DNA of 64,000 nt from Bacteroidota bacterium (GCA_016191555.1 JACPVX010000041.1:1-64000); one strand, 5' to 3'. Counted from the stretch's first letter, positions 42,386 to 51,988 are shown. Notes: generated by a model not told the origin, from the sequence alone. A program made the numbers and translations.

Positions 42386-42958
42386 TCATTTAGCTGATTT
42401 TAAGCGCGACAATGTTTCTTTTGTAATGCCAAGATATTCAGCAATCACATTGGCAGGCAACTGCTGAACCCATTTTGGTTTTTCTCTCAATAGTTGAATG
42501 TACCGCTCGCGCGCATTCATCGAAATCAAACTTTCAATGCGATAGATTGATGCCACATACGCCAGCTCGATGATTTTTCGATACGGTCGCTCGAATTCAG
42601 GAACAGCCCGATACAATTTTTGCAATTCGTCATAGCTGATGCGAAGCACTTCAGCCTTGCCCACGCATTGCACCGATGCTGAAGAAACGTTCTGCGAAAT
42701 GAAACTGGGAAAGGCGGTGCCTTCCATACCTTGTTCAATCAAGAATCGGGTGAATTGATTGCCCGAAGCATCGGTGACAAATACACGCAAATAGCCTTTC
42801 TCCACGAAATACAAATACTTTGCAATGTCTCCTTTGCGAACCAGCACTTGATTGTGCTTCGTTGGGAATGGTTTATAAGCAGCGACTACCTTCGCAATTT
42901 TGCTTTCTGAAAGTTTGGAATGCTTCCGCAATGTTTCTGCTAATACAGAGGTTGTCAT
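42386..42958 (-). CDS. Crp/Fnr family transcriptional regulator
   Basis: A 190-residue regulator with a cNMP-binding beta-roll (about 20-130; VRKGDIAKYLYFVEKGYLRVF split) and a C-terminal HTH with VIAEYLGITKETLSRLKS. No Fnr-type cysteine cluster is seen, so it is probably of the Crp-like class common in Bacteroidota. The cAMP-contact residues are not clearly conserved. It is upstream of and divergent in role from the permease gene, on the same strand. Confidence 0.9.
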   Translation of the reverse strand: MTTSVLAETLRKHSKLSESKIAKVVAAYKPFPTKHNQVLVRKGDIAKYLYFVEKGYLRVFVTDASGNQFTRFLIEQGMEGTAFPSFISQNVSSASVQCVGKAEVLRISYDELQKLYRAVPEFERPYRKIIELAYVASIYRIESLISMNARERYIQLLREKPKWVQQLPANVIAEYLGITKETLSRLKSAK

Positions 42959-43005
42959 TCTCTAAAAATACAAACAACCTGACAAATATGCATCTCTGAA
43001 ATTCA

Positions 43006-45624
43006 CTACTCTACTTTTAAGCCCTGCACAGGATTCGCTTTAATCACTTTTCTGATTTGTGTGGAAATGGTGGCTAGCAATACGGTTGTTAAAATGGCAA
43101 TTCCAATCATCACGCTTGTAAACGTAATCGGCATGTGATAGCTGTAGGCAAAGTCAAACATGGCTTTCATCAATTGATAGGTAAGCGGTGCGCTGATCGC
43201 AATGGAAATCACAATCAAGAGGATATAGTTTTTGGAAATCGTATATGATAAACTGCCTGCTCCGGCTCCCATTACTTTGCGTATGCTGAACTCGCGTATT
43301 CGGCCGGAAACATTTAATGTAATCAAGCCATACAAACCCAAGCTCGCCAATACGATGGCCATAAATGCTATGACCTTCCAAAACCGCGCGTGGTTATTCA
43401 TCGTGGTGTAATAATTACCCCATACATCTTCCTGGTAATTTCCGGCAAACGGTACTTCCGGAAACAATTCAGTCCATTTGGCCTGTACATGTTGAAAGGC
43501 TTCACGTTCTTTTCCGGGTGCAATCTTAATAGCTAGAAAGCGATATGCACTACTATCGGCTACCCGAAAAATCATAGGCTTGAGTTTTTCAAAAAAACTA
43601 TAACTATGAAAATCTTTGGCCACGCCAATAATATCATACGAAACACTGTCGATCTTAATGAACGTGCCGACTGGTTCGCTTAGGTTCAATGTTTGTGCGA
43701 ATAATTCGTTGACGATAACCGATCGCTTGTCATTTTCTGATTGATCTTTAAAATTCCTTCCCTGCACCAGTTGAATACCCATGGTCTCCAGGTAATGCGC
43801 ATCCACCGCTAATTCATCTACAGATTCGTTTTTTGTGCCCATGCGAACGATGGTGGTCGCGTGTCCTCTTCCTAAATGATGAGCAGCGCCTGCAACCGAA
43901 AGCATATCAGGATCTTGTGAAACAGACGTGCGCAATTTATCAAAGCCGGCATAATTAGGAACGGAAACATACAGCACCTGGTGTTGGTTGTAGCCCCAAC
44001 TGCGCTTGGAAACATAATCCGAATTTTGTGTGAACAACACTGCTGATGTAATTAGCAACAACGCCAACACAATTTGTAATCCGAGAAATATTTTCGTGAG
44101 TGGATTGCGCTTTCCAAACTGCAAAGTTCCTTTCAAAATGGTAACTACCTCAAAACGCGAAATATAAAATGCAGGATAGATGCCTGATAAGATACCCGTG
44201 AAAAATAAAATAGCGGGCAGGTACATCCACAAGGTGGGATCAGTCCAGGAAAATTCCATGCTGAAATGGAACATGCTTTCCATCCAGGGAATAAAAAATA
44301 AAAGACCCAATGCCAATCCGATAACCAACGCTACGGAAGTAACGACTAAATTCTCGGTTAAAAATTGAAAGACCATTACCGTGCGTGTAGCCCCAATCGT
44401 TTTACGTATTCCAATTTCTTTCAATCGCTTGGCAGCGGATACGATGGCGATATTTACGTAGTTCAAACATGCCAGAATGAGCATGGCCAAACCTACAGCA
44501 ATCTGAAACATAATAGCTGAGTAGTTGTCTGAAGAACTGGCCGAAATATCATCTTGAATGTTTTCAGATTGGATGTGTAATGTGGCTAATGGTTGAAACC
44601 CAAATTCAACAATGGCCCAATCAGGCTCGGCTGTTTTGTTTTGCGCTTGTTTGTATTTATCCATGCGCTGCTGCACGGTGGCGATGTCTTTGAATTGGTC
44701 TACCTGAACAAACGTAGCATTTACGGTCTTGCTCCAGTCGTCCATTCGATAATTGTCTTGCAAGGTGCGGATGTTATCGAAATGAATCAGAAAGTTGAAA
44801 TCGATGGTGTGAGCATCGGGAAATTTTGCAGCGACTCCACTTACCTTAAATGCTTTGCTTTTAGATGAAGTGAATTTTAACAGAATCGTTTCACCGATTG
44901 GGTTACTATCACCAAAATACTTCTGCGCAATTTCTTCATTTAGAATAATGCTGTTGATGTCTTTGAGTGAAGCGGCAGAGCCCCACTTCATCGGAAAAGT
45001 AAACATCTCCAGAAAAGAAGGATCGGCATAGCGAATGCGTTCATGAAAAACCAAATCCTGGTATTTCACCACGACAGCCTCATCTTCCACACGGCACATG
45101 CGTTTCACTTGCGGAAAATCTTGCTGCATCAATTCACCCAAGGGTCGCGGAGATTTACCATACTCTTGTAAACCATCATTCCGTTGTGCCTTGTAGGTGA
45201 TGAGATAAACAGAATTTTTGTTCTCGTGAAATTGATCGGTGTTGATCGTCCACCTTGCAAAGGCATAGCCCAAAATACAAAAGCCGATCGCCATCGCTAG
45301 ACCAAATACATTGATGAAAGAGTTCAGCGGATTTCGCAACAAGCTGCGCGAAGATGTTTTGAAATAATTTTGTAACATGGGAAAATGGTTGAAGCTGCTG
45401 AACCATTTCCAGTTTCGCATGAGTGATGGGCGCAGTAACTTAATCGCATCCCAAGTGTAGCGCCATTTTGCTTTCGCGATTGATTCCGCTTTTACATTTT
45501 CATAAAACAACTCTTCCATGTCGCCTTCAATCTCTTCGATAAACTCTTTCTTCAGAAAAAATCGAAGCAACTTCAACGGCCACGCGGGCGGCACGAGATT
45601 AGACGGATCTGTTGGCGTATACAT
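43006..45624 (-). CDS. ABC transporter permease with permease prefix domain 2 (FtsX/MacB type)
   Basis: An 872-residue membrane permease. The N-terminal prefix domain (about 10-70; KKEFIEEIEGDMEELFYENV) is followed by a TM segment, a MacB-type periplasmic domain, an FtsX block of three helices, a second periplasmic domain and a last FtsX block (about 750-870), i.e. two FtsX halves in one chain. The YVNIAIVSAAKRLKEIGIRK and FSIRKVMGAGA motifs are typical. No ATP-binding subunit is encoded near. It is at the 3' end of a PadR-DUF6326-DUF4386 set on the minus strand. Confidence 0.9.
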   Translation of the reverse strand: MYTPTDPSNLVPPAWPLKLLRFFLKKEFIEEIEGDMEELFYENVKAESIAKAKWRYTWDAIKLLRPSLMRNWKWFSSFNHFPMLQNYFKTSSRSLLRNPLNSFINVFGLAMAIGFCILGYAFARWTINTDQFHENKNSVYLITYKAQRNDGLQEYGKSPRPLGELMQQDFPQVKRMCRVEDEAVVVKYQDLVFHERIRYADPSFLEMFTFPMKWGSAASLKDINSIILNEEIAQKYFGDSNPIGETILLKFTSSKSKAFKVSGVAAKFPDAHTIDFNFLIHFDNIRTLQDNYRMDDWSKTVNATFVQVDQFKDIATVQQRMDKYKQAQNKTAEPDWAIVEFGFQPLATLHIQSENIQDDISASSSDNYSAIMFQIAVGLAMLILACLNYVNIAIVSAAKRLKEIGIRKTIGATRTVMVFQFLTENLVVTSVALVIGLALGLLFFIPWMESMFHFSMEFSWTDPTLWMYLPAILFFTGILSGIYPAFYISRFEVVTILKGTLQFGKRNPLTKIFLGLQIVLALLLITSAVLFTQNSDYVSKRSWGYNQHQVLYVSVPNYAGFDKLRTSVSQDPDMLSVAGAAHHLGRGHATTIVRMGTKNESVDELAVDAHYLETMGIQLVQGRNFKDQSENDKRSVIVNELFAQTLNLSEPVGTFIKIDSVSYDIIGVAKDFHSYSFFEKLKPMIFRVADSSAYRFLAIKIAPGKEREAFQHVQAKWTELFPEVPFAGNYQEDVWGNYYTTMNNHARFWKVIAFMAIVLASLGLYGLITLNVSGRIREFSIRKVMGAGAGSLSYTISKNYILLIVISIAISAPLTYQLMKAMFDFAYSYHMPITFTSVMIGIAILTTVLLATISTQIRKVIKANPVQGLKVE

Positions 45625-45640
45625 AACTTATTGATAGTAG

Positions 45641-46354
45641 CTATTTGTTTTGAGCAGCCGGAAACTCTTTTGCTCCCATGATTACCAACCAAAGGCACGT
45701 GCCTATTTCCCCCAATGAAGCCGGCAACCGCACCCATCCGGCTAAACCTAAATCGGCATACGATGGGTTGATCACATTAGCCACAATATTGACCAGATAG
45801 CCAAAGCAACCGGTCATTAATAAAATCCCTAATACTTTCGGCAAGACTCCGGATTTGAATACCAAATATCCAAATGGAAACAACCAGAGTCCCCAAAAAA
45901 CGGAAGCGATAACAATCCCATCATTGTATGCATTTAAGTGAACCATCACCTGCTCTTGCAATTGCACTTGGGTGAGTGTTGAAGGAAGTTCCGGGTGAAG
46001 CAAGGTGAGAATGGAAAATTTGTGCGACAGGTTGAGAAATGAAATTGGAACGCTCACAATAGCCAGCGCCACCATGAGGTAGGCATTCCATCTATTAACT
46101 GAGGCTAATAGTCGGAATAAACTAAGCGGCAAAAAGATGAAGAAAACATAGCAGGCCATGCTACTCACAATTCCCCATCGAAACAAAGCCTCTTGGGCAG
46201 AAACATTCTTAAACGTAGTGGCTGCTTCGCTCCACACGATCAATTGCGATGGCACGTACATCAAACTAAAAATACCTGTTATGACTACGCCTAAATAAAA
46301 TAGACCTGCCTGTCGTGCAATACTTTTATTGGAACGAATTGTAAAATCATTCAT
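45641..46354 (-). CDS. DUF4386 membrane protein
   Basis: A 237-residue integral membrane protein with about six helices (about 15-35, 55-80, 90-110, 135-155, 165-190, 205-225). Opening NKSIARQAGLFYLGVVITGIF and FLNLSHKFSILTLL are DUF4386 motifs. Function unknown. It overlaps the DUF6326 gene by 8 nt and precedes the permease gene by 16 nt, so the set is an operon. Confidence 0.85.
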   Translation of the reverse strand: MNDFTIRSNKSIARQAGLFYLGVVITGIFSLMYVPSQLIVWSEAATTFKNVSAQEALFRWGIVSSMACYVFFIFLPLSLFRLLASVNRWNAYLMVALAIVSVPISFLNLSHKFSILTLLHPELPSTLTQVQLQEQVMVHLNAYNDGIVIASVFWGLWLFPFGYLVFKSGVLPKVLGILLMTGCFGYLVNIVANVINPSYADLGLAGWVRLPASLGEIGTCLWLVIMGAKEFPAAQNK

Positions 46355-46790
46355 AGCTGGTAGACTTTGAATTAGCTATAGTAGTTGGCCAATGCCATGC
46401 ATACCATACAATCAGCGAGGTAAGGATTGCTTCCACGATGGCCAGAAAAACATAAAATGTCCACCACGGTGCAATGGAAACACACGCAATAAGCACCATG
46501 ATAGTGGTGTAGAAAATGCCAAACACTATATTCAGCCAGCGGTTAATAGAGGCACGCAATGCGATGGATAAAAAAATCATGACCGAAGGAACGGCCATCA
46601 GTAGCGATGCCGCGAATAGTTTGATCGGAGAATTCAACAATGTTTCCCCTTGAAGGAACTTGTCTAATTTACCGGGAACATAAAATGAAAAGTAATCTCC
46701 GTAGACGTAACAACACATGACGGCTGCCCACAATGCCGCCAGTTTAATTTTAATATCGATGGTGGAATTCTGCCAAGCTGTATTTTTCAT
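46347..46790 (-). CDS. DUF6326 membrane protein
   Basis: A 147-residue membrane protein with four helices (about 15-35, 55-75, 85-105, 115-135) and the CYVYGDYFSFYVPGKL motif of DUF6326. Function unknown. Its 3' end overlaps DUF4386 and its start follows the PadR gene by 21 nt. Confidence 0.82.
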   Translation of the reverse strand: MKNTAWQNSTIDIKIKLAALWAAVMCCYVYGDYFSFYVPGKLDKFLQGETLLNSPIKLFAASLLMAVPSVMIFLSIALRASINRWLNIVFGIFYTTIMVLIACVSIAPWWTFYVFLAIVEAILTSLIVWYAWHWPTTIANSKSTSYE

Positions 46791-46811
46791 AATGAATATT
46801 GATGGTTGAAC

Positions 46812-47156
46812 CTAAGCAATCGATGCTTTCAGCTTGAATGCAAGTTTGGGCATGTCGTTCCATAGGCCCGCACGAATGTCTTTCATTTCGCGTAGCACTT
46901 TATGAGCAAGCGAAGTAGTAGAATAAATTCGTTTGCGCTTCCCTCCTCTTACTTGTGTGGCTTCCCCAAAAGCGGAAGTCAAAAATCCTTTTTCTTCCAT
47001 GCGCTTGAGAGCGGATTGAATGGAGCCAACACTCAGTGTTTCGTTTAGTCTGCGTTCGAGTTCTCTTTTAATCTCCACACCATAGGCTTCCTCCTGCAAA
47101 GCGGCTACGGTTAAAAGTACTAGCTCTTCAAATTCTCCCAACTTGGTTTTCTTCAT
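46812..47156 (-). CDS. PadR family transcriptional regulator
   Basis: A 114-residue PadR-type winged-helix regulator: LGEFEELVLLTVAALQEEAYGVEIKRELE opens it, QSALKRMEEKGFLTS is the recognition part, and GGKRKRIYSTT the wing (split here). It is the first gene of the DUF6326-DUF4386-permease set and probably represses it. The upstream region contains ATACTGAAACATGATAT, which shares its GAAACAT core with the PadR palindrome at 55000. Confidence 0.93.
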   Translation of the reverse strand: MKKTKLGEFEELVLLTVAALQEEAYGVEIKRELERRLNETLSVGSIQSALKRMEEKGFLTSAFGEATQVRGGKRKRIYSTTSLAHKVLREMKDIRAGLWNDMPKLAFKLKASIA

Positions 47157-47264
47157 TCGGTATGACTTTAATACTGAAACATGATATTAATCGTAATTGC
47201 AGTAAATATAGTTGCGTTTTTTAGAAAAGAAATTTTTAAAGTCAATTGATTTGATTGCTACAAG

Positions 47265-48617
47265 TTAATCGCCACCGCAGCCTCCACAACTGCTGCATGA
47301 GCTACCGCAGGATGAGCCACAGGAAGAACCACTGGCATCGCTCGACTTATGTTCTACATGTGCTACCAGAGGAACAAAAGCGGGTGCTAATGCAGTTGAA
47401 CCGACAAGAAAGTATTGCCAATTCAAATCTTTCCTTTCATCCGGTCTTTTTTCAAGTCGGTCTCGATACATCTCAGGAATGGTATGCGTGCACATGAGCT
47501 TGGTAACATCATATAAAAAAGCAACAATAATGGCTGTTAGAACAATGACTGCTACAAAAATAAAATCAGTTGGCTTGTTATGCGCGAGACCTGTAATCAA
47601 ACGAATAAGCGCTATCATGAGCAAAAGTGCCCACACAATAAAATTAGTGTAAAAGAGCTTTGCGAACTTCTTTGACTTGATGTAGTATTTTTTAAAGGCA
47701 TCCATACTCCGTTCAATTCGGAGAAAAATAGCCTTGCTCATAAGACGAGTAGACAATGTAGAATAGAAGGCTTTTTGTAAGTAGGTTAGTTCTGTAACTA
47801 CCTGCAACTGCTCGATTGTCTCAACCTGTTCCAGTCGTTCTACCGTCATTTGATAGTCTGGATGTATAAAAATGACTCCTTTATTTACCAAACCATTCAC
47901 TACAGCATTCACTACTGGCAATAACTTCTGATTTTGCAGATAGATTACCTCCAGTGGAGTTAATCTTTGTATAAAAGTATATTCCTTAAAAGCAAGCGCA
48001 TCTTCTTCCATCCGGAAAATGTTGAATGCATTCAATATCAAGAATACGATGAATGTGACTACGCTAAACCAAATTAGAAAATCGGGGTTAGGGACGCTTT
48101 GATAAAGCGGATCTAACAAATAATAAAATGGAACAATAAGAAGTGCGAACGATAAAATGCCGCCAATAACAAAGGATCGGATTTTCCACTTGGCCTTGGG
48201 AAGATTGAGACTATCAAACATGGAAGCACATTCCCAAACGTCAGCGGGTGCCTCGCCAAAATTCTCAGCATAAAGTTGCCGGGTATGTTCTCTGGCTTTT
48301 TTAAATCGGTCAGCCTCTTCACGCGAGTGAGTGCTGGGTACATGTTGAATCTGCTTCCCGAGTAACTCACAAAAATTTTGGTATGACTGTGTAAAGACCA
48401 AGTGTTGATGCCACACTGTATCCACTACTTCAGAGGGAGATACCATGCGATCAGACGTAGCCGCCAGATACATGAATTTTTTATATTCAAGAATGGCACG
48501 CTCGGTAAAATCGCTGGTCCAGAAATTCTCCGTAGCAAGGCGAATGGAAAATGAATACTCGGTTGGCGGGTAGTCTAAATTGTATTCAAGAATTTCCTCC
48601 CACCGTTCCTTATTCAT
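47265..48617 (-). CDS. Glycine-rich-domain-like and TIGR04222 membrane protein with Cys-rich tail
   Basis: A 450-residue protein. The N-terminal part (about 35-150) has the DTVWHQHLVFTQSYQNF motif of glycine-rich-domain-like (DUF1399) proteins. It is followed by two TM helices (about 145-200), a region with LTPLEVIYLQNQKLLPVVNA typical of TIGR04222, two further TM helices (about 325-375) and a tail with repeated SSCG (GSSCGSSCGSSCSSCGG). The tail is usual for TIGR04222 proteins; function unknown. It is encoded just upstream of nothing on its strand except DUF2167. Confidence 0.82.
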   Translation of the reverse strand: MNKERWEEILEYNLDYPPTEYSFSIRLATENFWTSDFTERAILEYKKFMYLAATSDRMVSPSEVVDTVWHQHLVFTQSYQNFCELLGKQIQHVPSTHSREEADRFKKAREHTRQLYAENFGEAPADVWECASMFDSLNLPKAKWKIRSFVIGGILSFALLIVPFYYLLDPLYQSVPNPDFLIWFSVVTFIVFLILNAFNIFRMEEDALAFKEYTFIQRLTPLEVIYLQNQKLLPVVNAVVNGLVNKGVIFIHPDYQMTVERLEQVETIEQLQVVTELTYLQKAFYSTLSTRLMSKAIFLRIERSMDAFKKYYIKSKKFAKLFYTNFIVWALLLMIALIRLITGLAHNKPTDFIFVAVIVLTAIIVAFLYDVTKLMCTHTIPEMYRDRLEKRPDERKDLNWQYFLVGSTALAPAFVPLVAHVEHKSSDASGSSCGSSCGSSCSSCGGCGGD

Positions 48618-48672
48618 TTTCCTTCTGCCGCTAAATACCTAATCTATTTTTATAGTGTTCACCAACTTTTTG

Positions 48673-49563
48673 TTAAGCAGTAGGGTTTTGAGTTGGCTCT
48701 TCACCTTTCTTTTTCTTAAAGTAATTCCAAATGGCTCCGCCTGCACCCGCAAAGGCCAACGCAATTACTTTCCAGAATTTAAGAAGAATCACAAAGAAGC
48801 CAGCCTTGGCTAATAATTTTCCGGCAACTAATCCACCAATCGTCCACGCAGCTACTTCATCCAACTCCGGATCAAAGTCGGAATATTTCTGACCCTCCTT
48901 ATATTCGATGCTACTCAATACTTGATCAATGTTTGCTTTCACTTCCGGAAGTTCAGACATGGTTGCAACCGCATTTACAACAAACACACCTTTGCGACCC
49001 AAAATACGTAGGTTATAGTTAAGGGTATTGAGGCTATCTTCACCAAAGCGAAGTTCTTTGGCCCAATGAAGAACCTTCTTATTCTTATCATAGTACGGGT
49101 CGGAAGCCCAGCCTACAAATTCGATTGGCTGATAACCTTCTTTGATTCGCTCAGGATTTGCCTCGTTGGTTTCTTTTTGCTGCTCTTTCAATAAATCATC
49201 GTAATCAATATCATCTGCATCTTCATCCTTCACAAAACCCATGTCATCAAACTTAATAGTAAACACCCAGCTATTGGCCGCAAGTACGCCTCTATTTTCA
49301 GGCACCAGTAATCCGAGTATAGTCGAGTCCGCTGGGTTGCCCCATAGGTCAGTCAAAACAAAAACACTTTGCTTTGGATCGAGATAGCGAAACCCTTTAG
49401 GAACATTTAAGGTGGCGTTGCCTGAAGCGAGCTCGATGGTTCCTGTTTGATACTTCAGCGAATTTTCAATAGCCTGAATACGAATTTCAGTGCTATCTAT
49501 CTCCTGAGCAAAAGAGAACGTGGCAATGAGCATTGCCAAAATTGTTAGACGAGTTTTGAGCAT
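48673..49563 (-). CDS. DUF2167 domain membrane protein
   Basis: A 296-residue exported protein with signal peptide (MLKTRLTILAMLIATFSFAQ), a DUF2167 core (FRYLDPKQSVFVLTDLWGNP, LGLLVPENRG, IEFVGWASDPYYD) and a C-terminal TM helix (about 245-275) with a Lys-rich end. Acts in or on the inner membrane, facing the periplasm. Function unknown. It starts 55 nt upstream of the TIGR04222 gene on the same strand and may be co-transcribed. Confidence 0.87.
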   Translation of the reverse strand: MLKTRLTILAMLIATFSFAQEIDSTEIRIQAIENSLKYQTGTIELASGNATLNVPKGFRYLDPKQSVFVLTDLWGNPADSTILGLLVPENRGVLAANSWVFTIKFDDMGFVKDEDADDIDYDDLLKEQQKETNEANPERIKEGYQPIEFVGWASDPYYDKNKKVLHWAKELRFGEDSLNTLNYNLRILGRKGVFVVNAVATMSELPEVKANIDQVLSSIEYKEGQKYSDFDPELDEVAAWTIGGLVAGKLLAKAGFFVILLKFWKVIALAFAGAGGAIWNYFKKKKGEEPTQNPTA

Positions 49564-49732
49564 ATTTAGGTAGGTTAAGTTGTTACGCGTTTTTCATTGC
49601 ATAGCCTGCACCATATCTGCAAGCTGATTAACCAAATAATATCGCTCCAAACTGGTAGAACGAAATTAATAAAAACACTTTTAAGCGCAAGGCTGCGTCA
49701 AAAAAATGATAGGCACTTAATGAAAAAATAAT

Positions 49733-50347
49733 TTAAAGGTTGTTTAGCTCCATCTGCAAATTCAATCGGGCCGTCTGTTCCCATCTTTGATAAGCAAAGT
49801 CTGTCTTATAAATCCGAGGCATCGATAAAAAATGCTTTAACACTTTTCTCCTACCGGGTTTATAGATCAAATCTGGAAAAAGAGAATACTCCTTTCGTAC
49901 ATTTTGGCAATAAGTTGTGTACGTCTCTGTATCTTGTCCCAACACGGAAAGGTCAGCATCTGTAAAGTAATTTGTGTCCTCATCAGGTGAATACTCATGT
50001 GCTTTGGTCGCTAATATTTGTGCTCGGCAGGAGTCAATCAGTTTATCGGGTACCATTAATTCCTTCATGCGATCTACTGCACATGCAGCACTTTTAGCTT
50101 CATTGTCTGAACGAGTGGGGCTATAAACAAAATCATGATAAAACATTGTAAATAAAACAGCCTGCCAATTGTTGATATGGTCTTTCATTGCTGAGAGATG
50201 CATATGCAAGTTTTCAAGATGAGCAAGTGTATGGTAATACCTGCCTTTCGCTTGATATGCTTCGGTTATCTCATCCCAAAGCCTGTTTTTCAATTCCATC
50301 TTGCCAGAGTAGGTGGAAACGAGCTCGCTAAATGCAGCTTGCAACAT
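49733..50347 (-). CDS. HD-domain metal-dependent phosphohydrolase-like protein
   Basis: A 204-residue protein of the predicted metal-dependent HD superfamily. The motif YYHTLAHLENLHMHL and later MFYHDFVYSP give the expected metal ligands (His, His-Asp), and DEAKSAACAVDRM and LSVLGQDTETY (Asp) follow. Related proteins have no proven substrate. No signal peptide; cytoplasmic. It is transcribed alone. Confidence 0.87.
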   Translation of the reverse strand: MLQAAFSELVSTYSGKMELKNRLWDEITEAYQAKGRYYHTLAHLENLHMHLSAMKDHINNWQAVLFTMFYHDFVYSPTRSDNEAKSAACAVDRMKELMVPDKLIDSCRAQILATKAHEYSPDEDTNYFTDADLSVLGQDTETYTTYCQNVRKEYSLFPDLIYKPGRRKVLKHFLSMPRIYKTDFAYQRWEQTARLNLQMELNNL

Positions 50348-50407
50348 ATGATCGTTTTAGTATAACTATCATCCAAAGATAGTATAGTGAAAGAATGGAG
50401 CTTTTAT

Positions 50408-50450
50408 GTTTCGCTAAAATGAGTTCATTTCTCGAAGAACAAAGCGAAAC
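50408..50450 (+). other. Imperfect hairpin in the gap before the orphan kinases
   Basis: GTTTCGCT (50408-50415) pairs perfectly with AGCGAAAC (50443-50450), and inside the loop GTTC and GAAC can form a short second stem. No T-run follows, so it is not an obvious terminator; it could be an operator or RNA structure. The gap 50348-50595 otherwise shows no gene. Confidence 0.35.
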
Positions 50451-50624
50451 CTTACGAGCATTAGCTATTATCTTTTATGCATAGAAACCACAAAATATCA
50501 GGTTTAAACTATGCCTTGCAATTGAACTCACTGCCCGAGTCGTCCATTTGTTTAAAATTCACTCAAAATATTGCATGGCTTGACAAACCGTTGAATTGCA
50601 CAAAACTGGTCGTAATTCTTCTCC

Positions 50625-50632
50625 TACTTTTG
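50625..50632 (+). promoter_or_regulatory. -7 box TACTTTTG of the orphan kinase gene
   Basis: A perfect TAnnTTTG match, 11 nt before the ATG at 50644. The longer reading frame starting at 50596 (TTG codon) would include this element inside the coding region, so the ATG at 50644 is preferred. Confidence 0.5.
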
Positions 50633-50643
50633 CAAAGTCAAAT

Positions 50644-51924
50644 ATGAAAAGACTCGTCCGCAACCTGATTATTGGTAAAACCGCATACATCGAATCAATC
50701 CATGAGTATAGACAGGTCATGCTGTCCGGGCAGTATGGATTAATCTCATTATGGGTGATTGGCTTTTATATTTTCATGGATGTAAGGCAGTGGGGCTCTA
50801 TCACCGAATCAGTGGTGGTATACAGCTCAGCCTTTCTAGTCATTCTTGTTTCATTATTTTTTCATCGGCAGCAAAAACACGCACTGGCTAATTTTCTTCT
50901 TTTTCCCACGTTCAATGTGTTGCTTTTCTTAATTGTATCGAGCGAAAGTTTAAGCACCGGAGCATTTGTTTTCTTCATTCCTGTTTCCCTTGGTTCATTT
51001 GCTGTCTTCAATTACGCGCAGCGTAAAATTGCGCTAGGATTTGCTTTATTTAGCTTCGTTCTTTTCTCAATGGCTATGATGGGCCCGGTGAAATTGCTCA
51101 CTTTCCGTGATTATTCGGAAGACTACATCCAACTTAACCAAATCATTAATTTTTCCATTGCGTTTCCTGTTTCCATCATGGCAGTTTATTTGCTGATTAG
51201 TTTAAACCATGAAAATGCCAGTCAGTTATTGCAAAGTAATAAGCAGCTGGCCAAATTGAATGAAGAACTCGATCGATTTGTGTACAGCACTTCACATGAT
51301 TTGAGAGCACCGCTACTTTCTGTACAAGGCTTAGTTCGACTTTCGGGTCAAACGGTTAACGACCATGAACGCAAGCAGTATGAATCAATGATTATGGCGA
51401 GACTTTCTTCCCTCGATTCATTTATCAAAGAAATTACTGACTACTCTCGTAACAACCGTCTGGAAATTTCCCGTGAGCCAATTCATCTGGCTGCCGTTGC
51501 TAACGAAATCTGGGAATCGCTAAAGTACAGCTCAGATGCATCCGACATTGAGTTTAAGAATGAAATACCTGTAACACTCTCGGTGACCAACGATGGCAAA
51601 AGATTGCGTGTAGTGCTGGCGAATCTAATTGCAAATGCTATTCGCTACCACGATCATCGAAAAGAACAGAAGTACATTCGATTGCATCACCAACTTACCC
51701 CTGCGTCATTCACGTTGCATGTAGAAGATAACGGGCAAGGCATTGCACCTGAGTTGCACACCAAAATTTTTGATATGTTTTTCCGGGGCAATGAATCTTC
51801 GCAAGGTTCAGGCCTGGGCTTATACATTGTGAAGGAAACGCTGGCAAAGTTATCCGGCACCGTGCAATTGACCTCCACTCCCCGAAAGGGAAGTACTTTT
51901 TCAATTGTGGTCCCTACAGCATAG
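50644..51924 (+). CDS. Orphan sensor histidine kinase with six-helix sensor
   Basis: A 426-residue membrane kinase. Six predicted helices (about residues 28-205) are followed by HisKA with H-box STSHDLRAPLLSV (His218) and HATPase_c with N-box VLANLIANAIRYHDH, G1 EDNGQGI and G2 GSGLGLYIV. The catalytic motifs are intact. It has no adjacent response regulator. Length fits the 7TMR-like class of Bacteroidota sensors. The next gene, a TPR kinase, starts 65 nt downstream on the same strand. Confidence 0.9.
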   Translation: MKRLVRNLIIGKTAYIESIHEYRQVMLSGQYGLISLWVIGFYIFMDVRQWGSITESVVVYSSAFLVILVSLFFHRQQKHALANFLLFPTFNVLLFLIVSSESLSTGAFVFFIPVSLGSFAVFNYAQRKIALGFALFSFVLFSMAMMGPVKLLTFRDYSEDYIQLNQIINFSIAFPVSIMAVYLLISLNHENASQLLQSNKQLAKLNEELDRFVYSTSHDLRAPLLSVQGLVRLSGQTVNDHERKQYESMIMARLSSLDSFIKEITDYSRNNRLEISREPIHLAAVANEIWESLKYSSDASDIEFKNEIPVTLSVTNDGKRLRVVLANLIANAIRYHDHRKEQKYIRLHHQLTPASFTLHVEDNGQGIAPELHTKIFDMFFRGNESSQGSGLGLYIVKETLAKLSGTVQLTSTPRKGSTFSIVVPTA

Positions 51925-51988
51925 CACGATCAGTCAATCAATCAAATTCTTGCAGTATTCCTGCAACATTTGTTTACTTTGCGTGCAA

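Noticed and set aside
47265-47330. Cys-rich tail as a separate bacteriocin-like peptide
   Set aside because: It is in frame with and typical of the TIGR04222 protein, and there are no processing or transport genes.
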